This document shows, piece by piece, positions 8,281 to 17,190 of a stretch of DNA of 64,000 bases (the first letter of the stretch is position 1; each line of letters starts with the position of its first letter). The stretch is taken from positions 2,170,001 to 2,234,000 of the forward strand of contig NZ_LT629765.1 of the NCBI RefSeq assembly GCF_900105305.1. Reading direction: 5' to 3'. Position numbers and translations under genes: made by a program. The stretch comes from Corynebacterium timonense. GTDB taxonomy: Bacteria; Actinomycetota; Actinomycetes; Mycobacteriales; Mycobacteriaceae. Under the pieces are notes generated by a model. That model saw only the letters and a list, made by a program, of their open reading frames with translations, had not been told where the DNA came from and did no database searches.

Positions 8281-8973
8281 ATGTTTTCCGGTCTTTTCAC
8301 CCGCCAATACGACCTCGAGGCCTGGCAGCCCTCCTTCCCGCGTAGCCCCGTCCCCCGGCCAGGCCACATCGTGCTGCGCTCCCGGAACGGGGAGGTCACC
8401 GCGTTGCGACGCCCGGGCCTCGCCCGCCCCTCCGACCTGTTCCAGCAGGTGGACCAGCGCCGCCGCCAGCTCTCCTTCGCCCCGCAGCGCATCCCCACCG
8501 CCGAGGGGCTCGACGTGACGCTCACCTTCGTGCTCACGGTGCGCGTTGCCGACGCCGTGCGCTACGTCAGCGCCTCGGCCGACCCGGCCAGCGAGGTGTA
8601 CCTGGCGGCGCAGATCGCGCTGCGCGAGCTGATCTCCACCACCCAGCTTCCCGAGCTCATCGGCACCCGCATCGACCTCTCCCCCGTCGCCTCCGCCGCC
8701 GCCACGGCGGGCCTGGACGTCGGCCTCGCGGTGGAGGACGAAGTCCACCTCAAGGACCTCTCGCTGCCGTACGCCGTCTCCGAAGCGCTGAGCCAGGCCG
8801 AGGTGGACAAGCTCACCGCCGCCGCCGACCTCGAGCGCGCCCGCACCGAAGTCAAGATCACCCGCGCGCGCTTGGGCACGGCGAAGGTCCTCGAGCAGAA
8901 CCCGCTGCTGGCCAAGATCCGGCTCTTGGAAGCCCTGCCGCCCGGCACGACGCTCGAGGTGCGCGACTCCTAG
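8281..8973 (+). CDS. SPFH/band-7-like protein
   Basis: This 230-residue protein has a region (about 55-210) resembling the SPFH/band 7 fold. It includes LTFVLTVRVADAVRYVSASADP, then YLAAQIALRELISTTQLPELI, and a helical, charged stretch SQAEVDKLTAAADLERARTEVKITRARL that suggests a coiled coil. No N-terminal membrane anchor is obvious, unlike most SPFH proteins. Such proteins form oligomeric membrane scaffolds; the role here is unknown. GTG codons at 8272 and 8275 are alternative starts closer to the GAAGG at 8263-8267. It is convergent with the CDF gene. Confidence 0.6.
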   Translation: MFSGLFTRQYDLEAWQPSFPRSPVPRPGHIVLRSRNGEVTALRRPGLARPSDLFQQVDQRRRQLSFAPQRIPTAEGLDVTLTFVLTVRVADAVRYVSASADPASEVYLAAQIALRELISTTQLPELIGTRIDLSPVASAAATAGLDVGLAVEDEVHLKDLSLPYAVSEALSQAEVDKLTAAADLERARTEVKITRARLGTAKVLEQNPLLAKIRLLEALPPGTTLEVRDS

Positions 8974-8977
8974 CCGG

Positions 8978-9967
8978 CTACCTGTCCTCCTCTTTTAGGT
9001 ACACGGGGATCGTACGCACGGCTGCGACCACCACGTCGTGCACCTTGAAATCCACGGCGTGGAGCGATTCCCGCAGCTCGCGCAGTTGCGCGACCGACGG
9101 GTCCTGCCCCTCGTGCGGGACGGCGAAAAGCTCGACGTGGAACACGTGGCCCTCGTCGCGCACGCGCGCGGCCGCCGTGTCCACCCAGTCCGCCCCGCGC
9201 GCGGTCTGTTCGATGCGCTCAATCAGCGGGTGCGGGGCGCCGTCCAAGTCGGTCGCGCGGGCGTCCGTGAGGTCAAGCATGGCGGTGCGCAGGTTAAGCA
9301 CCCCGTCCCGCACGATGGAAACGGCCACGATGGACGCGGCAACCGCGTCCATCCACCACAGGCCCACACCGATTCCCAGCACGCCAACGATGGTGGACGC
9401 CGAGGTCATCCAGTTCGCCTTGTTCATGTCGGCGTCGGCGTAGAGAACCTTGTCGTGCAGCGGCTCCGCCAGCTTCAGCTTCATCCGGCCGAGGATCACC
9501 GGCGGGATCCCCGTGACCACGAGGACCGCGACCATGAGCCACCCCAGCCACACGCTGTGGCCGAACAACACCACGGTGCCAATCGGCGGCTTTTCCCGCC
9601 CGATCAGCCCCGTCACCGCCCCGTAGAGCAGCAGAAGGCCCATGGCCAGCAGCGCCGCCCCGGCGACGACGTGGCCCACCTCGATGGCGCGGTGGTGGCC
9701 GTACGGGTTCTTGGCGTCGGGGCGCTTCTTGATCACCCGCGTGCCCACGAGGAACGCGAGGGGAGGAAGGAATGACAACAGGTCCTCGAACCAGGCGGTT
9801 TTCATGGCCTGCGACTGCCCGGTGACAAGGCCGACCGCCGTCACGGTCACCGCGAGGACAAGCAGACTGATGAGGTTAAGGCGCACGGCCTTGCGCAGCA
9901 CCTCGCCGACCTCGGCCGGGAGCACCTCGACGCCCGAGCCCGTGCTCGCCTCGTTGACGGTGCCCAT
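8978..9967 (-). CDS. Cation diffusion facilitator (CDF) family transporter
   Basis: This 329-residue membrane protein has about six membrane segments. The metal-site helix features include the cytosolic-side motif GHHRAIEVGHV and, later, DADMNKANWMTS. A C-terminal cytoplasmic domain follows (HPLIERIEQTARGADWV, with HVFHVELF). It probably exports a divalent metal by proton antiport. Canonical HxxxD or DxxxD metal ligands are modified, so substrate and direction are uncertain. The ATG at 9967 overlaps the TGA of the upstream lipoprotein gene by one base (TGATG), so the two are translationally coupled. Confidence 0.78.
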   Translation of the reverse strand: MGTVNEASTGSGVEVLPAEVGEVLRKAVRLNLISLLVLAVTVTAVGLVTGQSQAMKTAWFEDLLSFLPPLAFLVGTRVIKKRPDAKNPYGHHRAIEVGHVVAGAALLAMGLLLLYGAVTGLIGREKPPIGTVVLFGHSVWLGWLMVAVLVVTGIPPVILGRMKLKLAEPLHDKVLYADADMNKANWMTSASTIVGVLGIGVGLWWMDAVAASIVAVSIVRDGVLNLRTAMLDLTDARATDLDGAPHPLIERIEQTARGADWVDTAAARVRDEGHVFHVELFAVPHEGQDPSVAQLRELRESLHAVDFKVHDVVVAAVRTIPVYLKEEDR

Positions 9968-10446
9968 CAGATCTCCCCCGCCTCGCGCGCCAGGTAGCGC
10001 TCCAGGGCGACCAAGAGCTTGTTTTCGCCCATCGGCACCGCCATGACCATCTTCTCTTTCTCCCCCGCCGCGCTCTCCACGGTGGTGTACGGCCTGGTCA
10101 GCGCGACCGTGTCCGACCACGGCGAGGACGCGGTCAGCCCGCCGATCATCACGTCGGCCTCGCCCTTATCCACCCAGTCGGCGAGCACGCTTTCGGGGCC
10201 CACCTTCCACTCCACGTCCGCGCCGATGGAGTCCGCGAAGCCGCGCACCAAATCAGCCTCGACGCCCGTGACCTCCCCCGTGCCGTCGTCCACGACGGCC
10301 CAGGGGTGGTGCTCGGAGACGCCGACCACGAGGGTGGCGCCGCGGGCGCGGTCATAGGTTCCCTCGGAGTCGGCGGGGATCGACCCGCAGGCGCCGAGAA
10401 GCGAGGCGCCGAGGGCGAGCGCCGCCATCCGTAGTGTTCTTCGCAC
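9967..10446 (-). CDS. Short family-3 solute-binding lipoprotein
   Basis: The protein is about 159 residues. The N-terminus is a lipoprotein signal (basic start, MAALALGASLLGAC, lipobox LLGAC). It then carries features of periplasmic binding protein family 3: LVVGVSEHHPWAV, GVEADLVRGFADSIGADVEW and EADVMIGGLTASSPWSDTVALTRPY. Typical family members are around 250 residues, so the second lobe is shortened. GTG 10446 is chosen because GGAGG lies 7 bases upstream; the ORF itself extends to 10500. The gene is coupled to a CDF transporter instead of an ABC permease, which is odd and suggests an extracellular ligand-sensing or metal-related role. It is divergent from the alcohol dehydrogenase pseudogene. 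Confidence 0.75.
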   Translation of the reverse strand: MRRTLRMAALALGASLLGACGSIPADSEGTYDRARGATLVVGVSEHHPWAVVDDGTGEVTGVEADLVRGFADSIGADVEWKVGPESVLADWVDKGEADVMIGGLTASSPWSDTVALTRPYTTVESAAGEKEKMVMAVPMGENKLLVALERYLAREAGEI

Positions 10447-10607
10447 CGCGTTGACCTCCAGTTTTCCCGTGCCCGGCAGGCAGCTTCCGCCGCCCGACAC
10501 ATAGCTATTGTTTTATACCGCGAAGAGCACACGGCGGGAGAAATCGTGGCGCGCCCAGTGTAGCCGTGATTACTCTCGAACCCGTACCGTCGCATGAAAA
10601 ATTCCTT

Positions 10608-11771
10608 ATGAAAGCCCTCACCTGGCAAGCCGCCCGCACCGTCAGCATCGAAGAAGTCCCCGACCCCACAATTATCGAGCCCACCGACGCCATCATCCGC
10701 GTCACCTCCACCGCCATCTGCGGCTCCGACCTCCACCTCTACGAGGTCCTCGGCCCGTTCATGGACAAGGGCGACATTATCGGCCACGAACCCATGGGAA
10801 TCGTCGAGGAGGTCGGCTCCGCGGTGACCAACCTCTCCCCCGGCGACCGCGTCGTGGTCCCCTTCAACGTCTCCTGCGGCCACTGCTACATGTGCGAGCG
10901 CGGCCTGCAGTCCCAGTGCGAGACCACTCAGGTCCGCGAGTACGGCAGCGGCGCCACCCTCCTCGGCTACTCCCGCCTCTACGGTTCGCTGCCCGGCGGC
11001 CAGGCCGAGTACCTGCGCGTCCCGCACGCCGACTACGGCCCCATCAAGGTCCCGAACGTCGGTGAGGACGAGCGCTTCCTCTTCCTTTCCGACGTGCTGC
11101 CCACCGCCTGACAGGCGGTCCAGTACGCCGACGTGCCCGACGGCGGCACCCTCGCCGTGCTCGGCCTCGGCCCCGTTGGGCAGATGTCCGCCCGCATCGG
11201 CGCACACCTGGGGTACCGCGTCATCGGCGTCGATCCCGTCCCCGAGCGGCGCGCCATGGCCGCCCGCCACGGCATCGAGGTGATCGAGGGCGGCGAGGGG
11301 GTCCGGGAAGACGCGGAGAAGCTGCGCGAGCTTAGCGGCGGCCGCGGGCCCGATTTCGTCGTCGACGCCGTCGGCATGGAAGCCCACGGCTCCCCCGTCG
11401 CCGGCACCGCGCAGGCCGCGGCCGGCCTACTGCCCTCCGCACTGGGACGCGCCGCCGTGCAGAAGGCGGGCGTGGACCGCCTCGGCGCGCTCTACACCGC
11501 CATCGACGCCGTGCGCCGCGGCGGAACCATCTCGCTCAGCGGCGTCTATGGCGGGATGAAGGATCCCCTGCCGATGATGACGCTGTTCGACAAGCAGGTG
11601 CAGATGCGGATGGGCCAGTGCAACGTGCGCAACTGGACCGACGACCCCTCCGACCCCCTCGGCGTGCTCGACCTGAGAACCCACACCGCGCCGCTTGACG
11701 ACGCCCCAGCCATGTACGAGAAGTTCCAGAAGAAGCAGGACGGCTGCATCAAGGTCGTCCTCAAGCCCTGA
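10608..11771 (+). pseudogene. Zinc-dependent alcohol dehydrogenase, interrupted by an in-frame TGA
   Basis: The full frame spans 387 codons of a medium-chain dehydrogenase of the glutathione-dependent formaldehyde dehydrogenase-like type. Catalytic zinc ligands are in ICGSDLHLYE and GHEPMGIVEEVG. The structural zinc site has Cys residues in SCGHCYMCERG, and the NAD-binding GLGPVGQMSARIG follows. At 11109-11111 a TGA replaces the TGG expected in the motif LPTAWQ, and the frame continues without any other defect. The break is therefore a single G-to-A nonsense change or a sequencing error. MKALTWQAARTV at ATG 10608 is the normal start. The DoxX gene follows 12 bases later. Confidence 0.88.
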
Positions 11772-11783
11772 AAGGACTAATCC

Positions 11784-12182
11784 ATGCGAATTGATTCGCA
11801 GAACCTGGCCCGCCTCGCCCTCGGCGCCTTCATGAGCTTCGCCGGCACCAGCCACCTCACCTTCGCCCGCAAGGACTTCCAGGCCCAGGTGCCCGACTGG
11901 TTCCCCATGAACAAGGACCTCGTGGTCCTCGGCTCCGGCGTCGCCGAAATCGCCCTCGGCGCCTCCCTGCTCGCCCTGCCCCGAAAAAGGAAAGTGACCG
12001 GAACCGCCCTCGCCGCGTTCTACACCGCGATCTTCCCCGGCAACATCGCCCAGTACGCCGAGCGCAACGACGCCTTCGGCCTGGACACCGACCGCAAGCG
12101 CCTGATCCGGCTGTTCGGGCAGCCCGCGCTCATCGCCGCGGCGCTGTGGGCGGCGGGGCTTCCGAAAAAACGCGGGAAGTAG
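11784..12182 (+). CDS. DoxX-like small membrane protein
   Basis: This 132-residue protein has four predicted membrane segments (LARLALGAFMSFAGTSHL, VVLGSGVAEIALGASLLAL, TGTALAAFYTAIFPGNIAQY, LFGQPALIAAALWAAGL), as in DoxX/DoxD-like proteins. It ends in a basic tail. The AAAGGAC ribosome binding site and 12-base spacing after the dehydrogenase frame suggest cotranscription. Its role is unknown; DoxX relatives have been linked to redox or thiol stress. A second DoxX-type gene lies at 62292-62753. Confidence 0.72.
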   Translation: MRIDSQNLARLALGAFMSFAGTSHLTFARKDFQAQVPDWFPMNKDLVVLGSGVAEIALGASLLALPRKRKVTGTALAAFYTAIFPGNIAQYAERNDAFGLDTDRKRLIRLFGQPALIAAALWAAGLPKKRGK

Positions 12183-12216
12183 TCCGCGGGCGGGGCGTCG
12201 CTAAGCAGTTTCGTTC

Positions 12217-12290
12217 CGGGTAAGAGCGGAAGGGCAAGAATCCGGCAATCCGCGCCGAAATCGTGAATTCTTGCCCTTCCGTTCTTACCC
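12217..12290. repeat. Dispersed hairpin repeat, copy A
   Basis: Arms of about 25 bases, GGGTAAGAGCGGAAGGGC and onward (12218-12242) against 12265-12290, can form a long imperfect hairpin. The same unit recurs at 19261-19335, including the loop core ATCCGGCAATCCGC. It follows the DoxX gene and may act as a terminator, or be a small mobile repeat. Confidence 0.8.
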
Positions 12291-12319
12291 TCGAGCGCCG
12301 CCCCCGGGATCGGATCCAC

Positions 12320-12406
12320 ATGCTCGTTAGTGAATGCGTGTTAGTCGAGAAGAGCCGCGCCACTCCTCGGCGGTTAATCGACTGACTAGCATTTACTAAC
12401 GAGCAT
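12320..12406. repeat. Long inverted repeat near the 3' end of the ABC permease gene
   Basis: ATGCTCGTTAGTGAATGC (12320-12337) is matched by its inverse at 12389-12406 with one mismatch. Partial pairing continues inward (TTAGTCGA against TCGACTGACTA). It is 87 bp end to end, between two convergent genes. It could be a terminator, a MITE-like relic or a pair of TetR-type operators. It has no T-run. Confidence 0.7.
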
Positions 12407-12437
12407 TTGTTATATCGCGCCGAAAGCTTCGCCCCGC

Positions 12438-13877
12438 TCACCCGACGCGCCGGCCGAGCGCCCGCTCCGCCCGCCAGTGCAGGAGAACCGCCAGCGCTCC
12501 CCCAAGAGCCAGCGCCGTGCCCAGGCGCCCCGCCCCCTCCGCCGTCTCGGGCCAGGAGGGCAGCGCGACGATCCACAGTGGAGTCTGCGCCAGGACATCC
12601 CCGCCGAGGGTGACGGAGAAGATTGCCAGGACCACCACCGTTGCGACGGCGGCCGCGGCCCCGGCGCGCAGCAGCACCAGAAACGACAGGAGGAGGACCA
12701 CGTAGCCCACGAGGGCGGCGACGAGGAACCGGCGCGCTTCGTCGACAAGCGTGCCTCCCGCGGCGAGTCCGAACAAGCTGGCGGCGAAGCACACGGCGAG
12801 GGCGCACAGCAAGCACCACAGCAGCAAGACCCGCGCGCTGCGCGCGTACTCCGCGCGCATCACGGCCCACGCCCCCTCCACCTGAGGCCACACCAGCACC
12901 GGCAGCAGCCCCGCGCCAAGCGGCAGGACCACGAAGGAAAACAAGCCGTGCACGTACGAGGCCGGGTAGATCAGGCAGGTCAGGCCCATCGCCACCACCG
13001 ACAGCGCCACGCATCCTGCCAGGGCCGGGGTGAGCCCCGCGCTGGTCATCGCCCGCAACGGGCGCGGCCGCCCCGACCCGCGGCGGGCGACGGCGGGCGC
13101 GTGGACAGCGGCGGAAACGGCGCTTTTCGCTTCTCGACGCCCCCTCCCCCGCCCTGTCCATCCGGGGGTGAACACCGCGGCCGCCGCACTGACCGCCGCC
13201 AGCGCAATGCACAGCCCGAGCGCCAGCCAGGGCTTTTCGGCGGCCAGAGGCGACCCCGGCTCGAGGGGCACCGCGTTCTGGTGCACCCCCAGCACCGGCA
13301 GCACCAGCCGGACGGGCCAGGACATGGGCCACACCCACCAGTGCTCGCCCTCCGCGAAGGGTTTCAGCGTCCCCACGATCTGCCACACGAAGAACACCGC
13401 GACGGCCACGATGAGGTTGCTCACCCGCGCCAGCGCGGCCCCCAGTCCGGCGAGGCCGATCGCCCCGGCGAAGGCCAGCGCCCCGAGCAGCAGGATTGTC
13501 CCGCTCCCGGGTCGGGACACGGTAAGCAGCCACGTGCCGCCGAAGTTGAGCACATGGAACACGGCCAGGCTGAGCAGCACGACCGCCAGGCGCGCGGCAC
13601 GCTGGCGACGCATACTCACCGGCCGCCACTGCGTCCCCCCGCAGCGGGCCTTCTTTTCCCGCGCCTCGGCCACAGCTCCGAAAAGCGCGGCCAGCGGCGC
13701 AGCCAGCCCTGTGAGGTAGATGGCCTGCCACATCAGCACGCCCACGGCATCTTCGCGCGGGTCGGTCACGCTGGCGAGGGCGTAGGTGACCAGGACGAGG
13801 GGCACCGCCAGCAGCGGCAGCCACTGCAACGCCGACCCGCGCGCCCGGAGCAGCTCCGCAGAAAGGTACCGGCTCAT
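12438..13877 (-). CDS. ABC transporter permease (bacitracin/lantibiotic-export-like)
   Basis: This 479-residue membrane protein has about twelve predicted segments and no ATPase motif. It looks like two fused ABC-2-type permease halves, each with an N-terminal SAELLRARGSALQWLPLL-like or MRAEYARSARVLLLW start. It partners the ATPase encoded just upstream, with ATG 13877 overlapping the ATPase stop (ATGA). The order kinase, regulator, ATPase, permease resembles systems that sense and remove cell-envelope-active peptides. Substrate unknown. Confidence 0.75.
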   Translation of the reverse strand: MSRYLSAELLRARGSALQWLPLLAVPLVLVTYALASVTDPREDAVGVLMWQAIYLTGLAAPLAALFGAVAEAREKKARCGGTQWRPVSMRRQRAARLAVVLLSLAVFHVLNFGGTWLLTVSRPGSGTILLLGALAFAGAIGLAGLGAALARVSNLIVAVAVFFVWQIVGTLKPFAEGEHWWVWPMSWPVRLVLPVLGVHQNAVPLEPGSPLAAEKPWLALGLCIALAAVSAAAAVFTPGWTGRGRGRREAKSAVSAAVHAPAVARRGSGRPRPLRAMTSAGLTPALAGCVALSVVAMGLTCLIYPASYVHGLFSFVVLPLGAGLLPVLVWPQVEGAWAVMRAEYARSARVLLLWCLLCALAVCFAASLFGLAAGGTLVDEARRFLVAALVGYVVLLLSFLVLLRAGAAAAVATVVVLAIFSVTLGGDVLAQTPLWIVALPSWPETAEGAGRLGTALALGGALAVLLHWRAERALGRRVG

Positions 13878-14578
13878 GCTTCCTCCCCCGCGGCAGTGAG
13901 GCGGAAGAACTCGGTCTCCAGGTCGCCGGTGGGGGCCAGCTCACCCAGCGGCCCGGAGTAGCGCACGTCGCCTCCCGCCAGGATGGTGGCGTCGTCGGCG
14001 AGGTGCACCACCTCGCCGAGCTGGTGCGAGCTGACAAGCACGGTGCCTCCCCGGCGTGCCCAGTCCCGCAGCAGGCCGCGCAGCTCGGTGATGCCCTGGG
14101 GGTCGAGCCCGTTCTGCGGTTCGTCCAGCACCAGGATCTCCGGGTCTCCCAGGATGGCTTGAGCGAGGGCCAGGCGCGCTTTCATTCCCGTCGAGAAGCT
14201 GCGGGCCTTCTTCGAGCCGGCGTCCGACAGCCCGACCACGGCGAGTGCGCGGTCCGCTTCGGCGTCCGGCAGTCCAAGCAGGCGCGTGTGCACCAGCAGG
14301 TTCCGACGCGCCGAAAGGTGGGCGTAGTAGGCCGGGCCGTTGACGGAGGCGCCGATGTGGCGCAGCGACGCCCGGGTGCGGGGTTTGTCTCCGACGAGCA
14401 CCTGGCCCGCGTCCTCGGGGATGAGGCCGAGGAGGATCGAGATGAGAGTGGATTTGCCCGCGCCGTTGCGGCCGAGCAGGGCGTGGACGCGGCCCTGCGC
14501 CACATCGAAGCTGACCGAGTCGAGAACGCGCTGGGCGCCAAAGCTCTTGGATACTCCGCGGAAGGAAATGCTGTTCAT
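13874..14578 (-). CDS. ABC transporter ATP-binding protein
   Basis: This 234-residue ATPase has Walker A GRNGAGKST, a Q-loop region after IGASVNG, the signature variant FSTGMKARLALA, Walker B ILVLDEPQNGLDP and an H-loop VSSHQLGEV. The FSTGMK signature is typical of BcrA-type exporters for peptide antibiotics. It energises the permease at 12438-13877. It follows the response regulator gene by 75 bases, so the kinase operon and transporter may be cotranscribed. Confidence 0.88.
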   Translation of the reverse strand: MNSISFRGVSKSFGAQRVLDSVSFDVAQGRVHALLGRNGAGKSTLISILLGLIPEDAGQVLVGDKPRTRASLRHIGASVNGPAYYAHLSARRNLLVHTRLLGLPDAEADRALAVVGLSDAGSKKARSFSTGMKARLALAQAILGDPEILVLDEPQNGLDPQGITELRGLLRDWARRGGTVLVSSHQLGEVVHLADDATILAGGDVRYSGPLGELAPTGDLETEFFRLTAAGEEA

Positions 14579-14653
14579 ACCTGGGAGTCTTCCGCGCGAC
14601 GGACGCCGGCGGATCCGCCCCGGAGACGAAATCCCGCGCCGCGGACTCCTCCC

Positions 14654-15316
14654 CTAGGAGGAGGCGCCTGCTCGCTGCGCGATGAGCACGAGCGCGACCC
14701 GGTCCCGGGCATGCAGCTTGGCCAAAAGCGAGGAGATGTGCGTCTTCACCGTCGTCTCCGCGACGCACAGCTGCTGCGCGATCTCGGCGTTCGTGGCGCC
14801 TTCGGCAACGAGCAGCAGCACGTCCATCTCGCGCGGGGTGACCAGGCTCAGCCCCTGGCGCTGCTGCGGGGACAGCTCCCCACCCGAGCTCAGCGCCGCC
14901 CGGTAGGCGGCGAGGACGTGCCCGGTGACCCGGCTGGCCAGCACCGACTCTCCCCTGGCGACACTGCGCACGGCGGAGACGAGCACCTCAGGGTCGGCGT
15001 CCTTGAGCAGGAACCCGTGCACCCCGGCCGCGAGCGCAGCCTCGACGAGCTCGGGGTCGTCGAAGGTGGTCAGCATGATGACCCGCACATCGGGGTGCGC
15101 CGCCATGATCGCCTTCGCCGCGGCGATCCCGTCGATGACGGGCATGCGGATGTCCAGCACGGCTACGTCGACAATGTGGCGCCCGGCTGCCGCGATCGCC
15201 TCGGCGCCGTCGGCGGCCCGGGCGACAACCTTGATGCCGGGCGCCGCGTTGAGGATGGTGGAGAGGGCCTCGGCGAGCATGGCCTGGTCGTCGGCAAGCA
15301 GGACGCGGGTGTTCAT
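14654..15316 (-). CDS. NarL/LuxR-type response regulator
   Basis: This 220-residue protein has an N-terminal receiver (VLLADDQAML acidic pocket, phospho-acceptor Asp in VAVLDIRMP, conserved Lys in FLLKDADPE). A LuxR-type HTH lies near the C-terminus (LVTPREMDVLLLVAEGATNAEIAQQLCVAETTVKTHI). It overlaps the kinase gene by 4 bases (ATGA) and is its partner. It probably activates the downstream ABC transporter genes. Confidence 0.92.
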   Translation of the reverse strand: MNTRVLLADDQAMLAEALSTILNAAPGIKVVARAADGAEAIAAAGRHIVDVAVLDIRMPVIDGIAAAKAIMAAHPDVRVIMLTTFDDPELVEAALAAGVHGFLLKDADPEVLVSAVRSVARGESVLASRVTGHVLAAYRAALSSGGELSPQQRQGLSLVTPREMDVLLLVAEGATNAEIAQQLCVAETTVKTHISSLLAKLHARDRVALVLIAQRAGASS

Positions 15317-16485
15317 CTGTCACTCCTCAGGGGTAGTTCGGCGTGAACGCGGAATAACTCGGGCGTGCCCCCGGCGCTCAGCGTGCCGCCGAGGGAGCGG
15401 GCCCGCTCCTCCAGGCCGACCAGCCCGGCTCCCCCGCCCTGCGTCGTCTGCGGTGTTCCCCGGGACGTGATGTCCAGCACCAGGGCCTCGCCGGGCTCGA
15501 GCTCCACCACGACGCTACTGCCCGAACCCTGGTGGCGCAGCACGTTCGTCAGGGCCTCCGTCACGATCCGCGCCGCCGCCAGGCCCACCAGCGACGACAC
15601 CTCGGGCAGCTCGCGCGGCAGCTTCGCCTCGACAGTCAACCCGGCGGCCCGGAAACCCTCCAGGATTCCTGGGATGTCCCCGAGGGTGCGTGAAGGCTGC
15701 AGGTCGGCGTCCCCCGCCCCGCGCAGCGCGCGCACGATACCGCGGACCTCGGCCAGAGCCCGGTCGGATGTCGAGCGGATGGTCTCGAGCGCCTCCACCG
15801 CAGACCGGGCATCGCCTCTCGACGCCACAATGCCCGCACTGGCCTGCACCTTCATCAGGGTGAGAGAGTGCGCGAGGACGTCGTGAAGCTCGCGCGCGAT
15901 GAGCAGCTTCTCCTCCTCCTGCGCCGCGTGCAGGCGACCCAGCTTTTCCGCCTCCTCCGCGCGCCGCCGCAGCATCGCCCCGTGCCCGCGCGCGCCCGCG
16001 ACGTACATCAGCGCGATGAGCAGCCAGTGGATCGCCACCAGGTACGTTGCATCGGCCGCGCCCACGTAGCGCAACTCCAGGTTGTCCAGCAGCCGCCACA
16101 TAACCGGCGAAACGAAGGTGCCCGCGAACATGATGGCCGTGACCACCCGCGGCACCCGGCGGTCCTCGCAGTAGCGCGACGTGGAATAGACCGCCATCGG
16201 GGCCGCCACGAGCCACGGGGAAACTCCCGAGTTCAGCGGCAGCGCCAGAAACCACGTCCCCGCCCATGCGGCAAGACACGCCGTAAACCCCGCGGCGCTG
16301 ACCACCGGGCGCGAGCGCCACACCCAGAAGAACGGGACGAAGCACCACGACACCAGCGCCTGCAGCACCGCCACGCTTGTCGACGTCTCCCCCAGCCCCC
16401 CGGAGTACAGCAGCGCCAGGACTGCGGCGAAACCGGCGAGGACGCGATCCCCCGGGAGCGAGTCACGCCACCAGTTCTTCAGCAT
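15313..16485 (-). CDS. NarL-type sensor histidine kinase
   Basis: This 390-residue protein begins MLKNWWRDSLPGDRV, followed by about five membrane segments, then a HisKA_3 dimerisation domain with the phosphorylated His in IARELHDVLAHSLTLMK. A HATPase domain follows (RIVTEALTNVLRHQ, then GAGLVGLEERARSLGG). Short extracytoplasmic loops are typical of intramembrane-sensing kinases that respond to envelope stress. ATG 16485 is chosen because the frame upstream runs into the divergent DJ-1 gene, whose start is only 39 bases away. Both genes must share this short promoter region. Confidence 0.9.
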   Translation of the reverse strand: MLKNWWRDSLPGDRVLAGFAAVLALLYSGGLGETSTSVAVLQALVSWCFVPFFWVWRSRPVVSAAGFTACLAAWAGTWFLALPLNSGVSPWLVAAPMAVYSTSRYCEDRRVPRVVTAIMFAGTFVSPVMWRLLDNLELRYVGAADATYLVAIHWLLIALMYVAGARGHGAMLRRRAEEAEKLGRLHAAQEEEKLLIARELHDVLAHSLTLMKVQASAGIVASRGDARSAVEALETIRSTSDRALAEVRGIVRALRGAGDADLQPSRTLGDIPGILEGFRAAGLTVEAKLPRELPEVSSLVGLAAARIVTEALTNVLRHQGSGSSVVVELEPGEALVLDITSRGTPQTTQGGGAGLVGLEERARSLGGTLSAGGTPELFRVHAELPLRSDR

Positions 16486-16524
16486 GGGGTCATGGTACGT
16501 GGCGCGGTGGGTGGCGTGAAGGCC

Positions 16525-17190
16525 ATGAGCCTCTGCCGCACCTCCGTTGTCCTCTTCCCCGACGTCGAGCTCCTTGATGTGGCCGGCCCCGTTGAACTCC
16601 TCGCTCGAGTCGAGGGACTGGACGTCCAGCTCGTCTCCCGGAACGGCACCCAAGTGCGGAGCTCCCAGAGGGTTGCGCTGGCGGAGCACGGCGACCCCGC
16701 GGCAATGGACGGTGATGTCCTCCTGGTCCCCGGTGGAATGGGCACGCGCGCCCTCGTCCACGACGGCGCATTTCTGGCCGAGCTCGCTCGCATGGCGCGC
16801 ACGGCCGACATCGTCGCCTCGGTCTGCACCGGCTCGGCACTGCTCGCTGCCGCGGGCCTGCTGGCGGGGTACTCCGCCACCAGCAACAAGCGAGCCTTCG
16901 ACTGGGCTTCCTCCTTCGGCACCGACATCGACTGGCGACGAAGCGCCCGGTGGGTCCACGACCGCGACCGCTGGACCTCCTCCGGTGTCGCAGCAGGAAT
17001 GGATATGGCCAGCGCCCTCGTCGCCCACTATGTCGGCGAAACGACGGCGCAGGAGATCACCGACGCGATTGAGCGGAAAGCGCAGGATTTTGGTGAGACT
17101 GGAATCGGTGCAGCTGGGGGTCGTCGACAAGCAAAACGCGCAATTCGCGTCGGCTGTCACCTCTCAGGTGCCGAATCCTCCATCGCCTGA
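16525..17190 (+). CDS. DJ-1/PfpI family protein (isonitrile hydratase-like)
   Basis: This 221-residue class I glutamine-amidotransferase-fold protein has the nucleophile elbow Cys in SVCTGSALLAAAG. The N-terminal VVLFPDVELLDVAGPVE and the LLVPGG loop are typical of isonitrile hydratase-like and AraC-associated DJ-1 proteins, but there is no DNA-binding domain. The last 30 residues (after AQDFGETG) look unconserved and overlap the 3' end of the convergent nucleotidyltransferase gene by 34 bases. The enzyme activity is not certain. Confidence 0.8.
   Translation: MSLCRTSVVLFPDVELLDVAGPVELLARVEGLDVQLVSRNGTQVRSSQRVALAEHGDPAAMDGDVLLVPGGMGTRALVHDGAFLAELARMARTADIVASVCTGSALLAAAGLLAGYSATSNKRAFDWASSFGTDIDWRRSARWVHDRDRWTSSGVAAGMDMASALVAHYVGETTAQEITDAIERKAQDFGETGIGAAGGRRQAKRAIRVGCHLSGAESSIA

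Noticed and set aside
11109..11111. TGA as a selenocysteine codon in the alcohol dehydrogenase
   Set aside because: The expected residue is Trp in LPTAWQ, not a catalytic Cys, and no SECIS-like hairpin is evident after it.
15313..17160. 615-codon version of the sensor kinase
   Set aside because: The extra N-terminal part is antisense to the DJ-1 gene and lacks membrane or sensor character; ATG 16485 gives a normal kinase.
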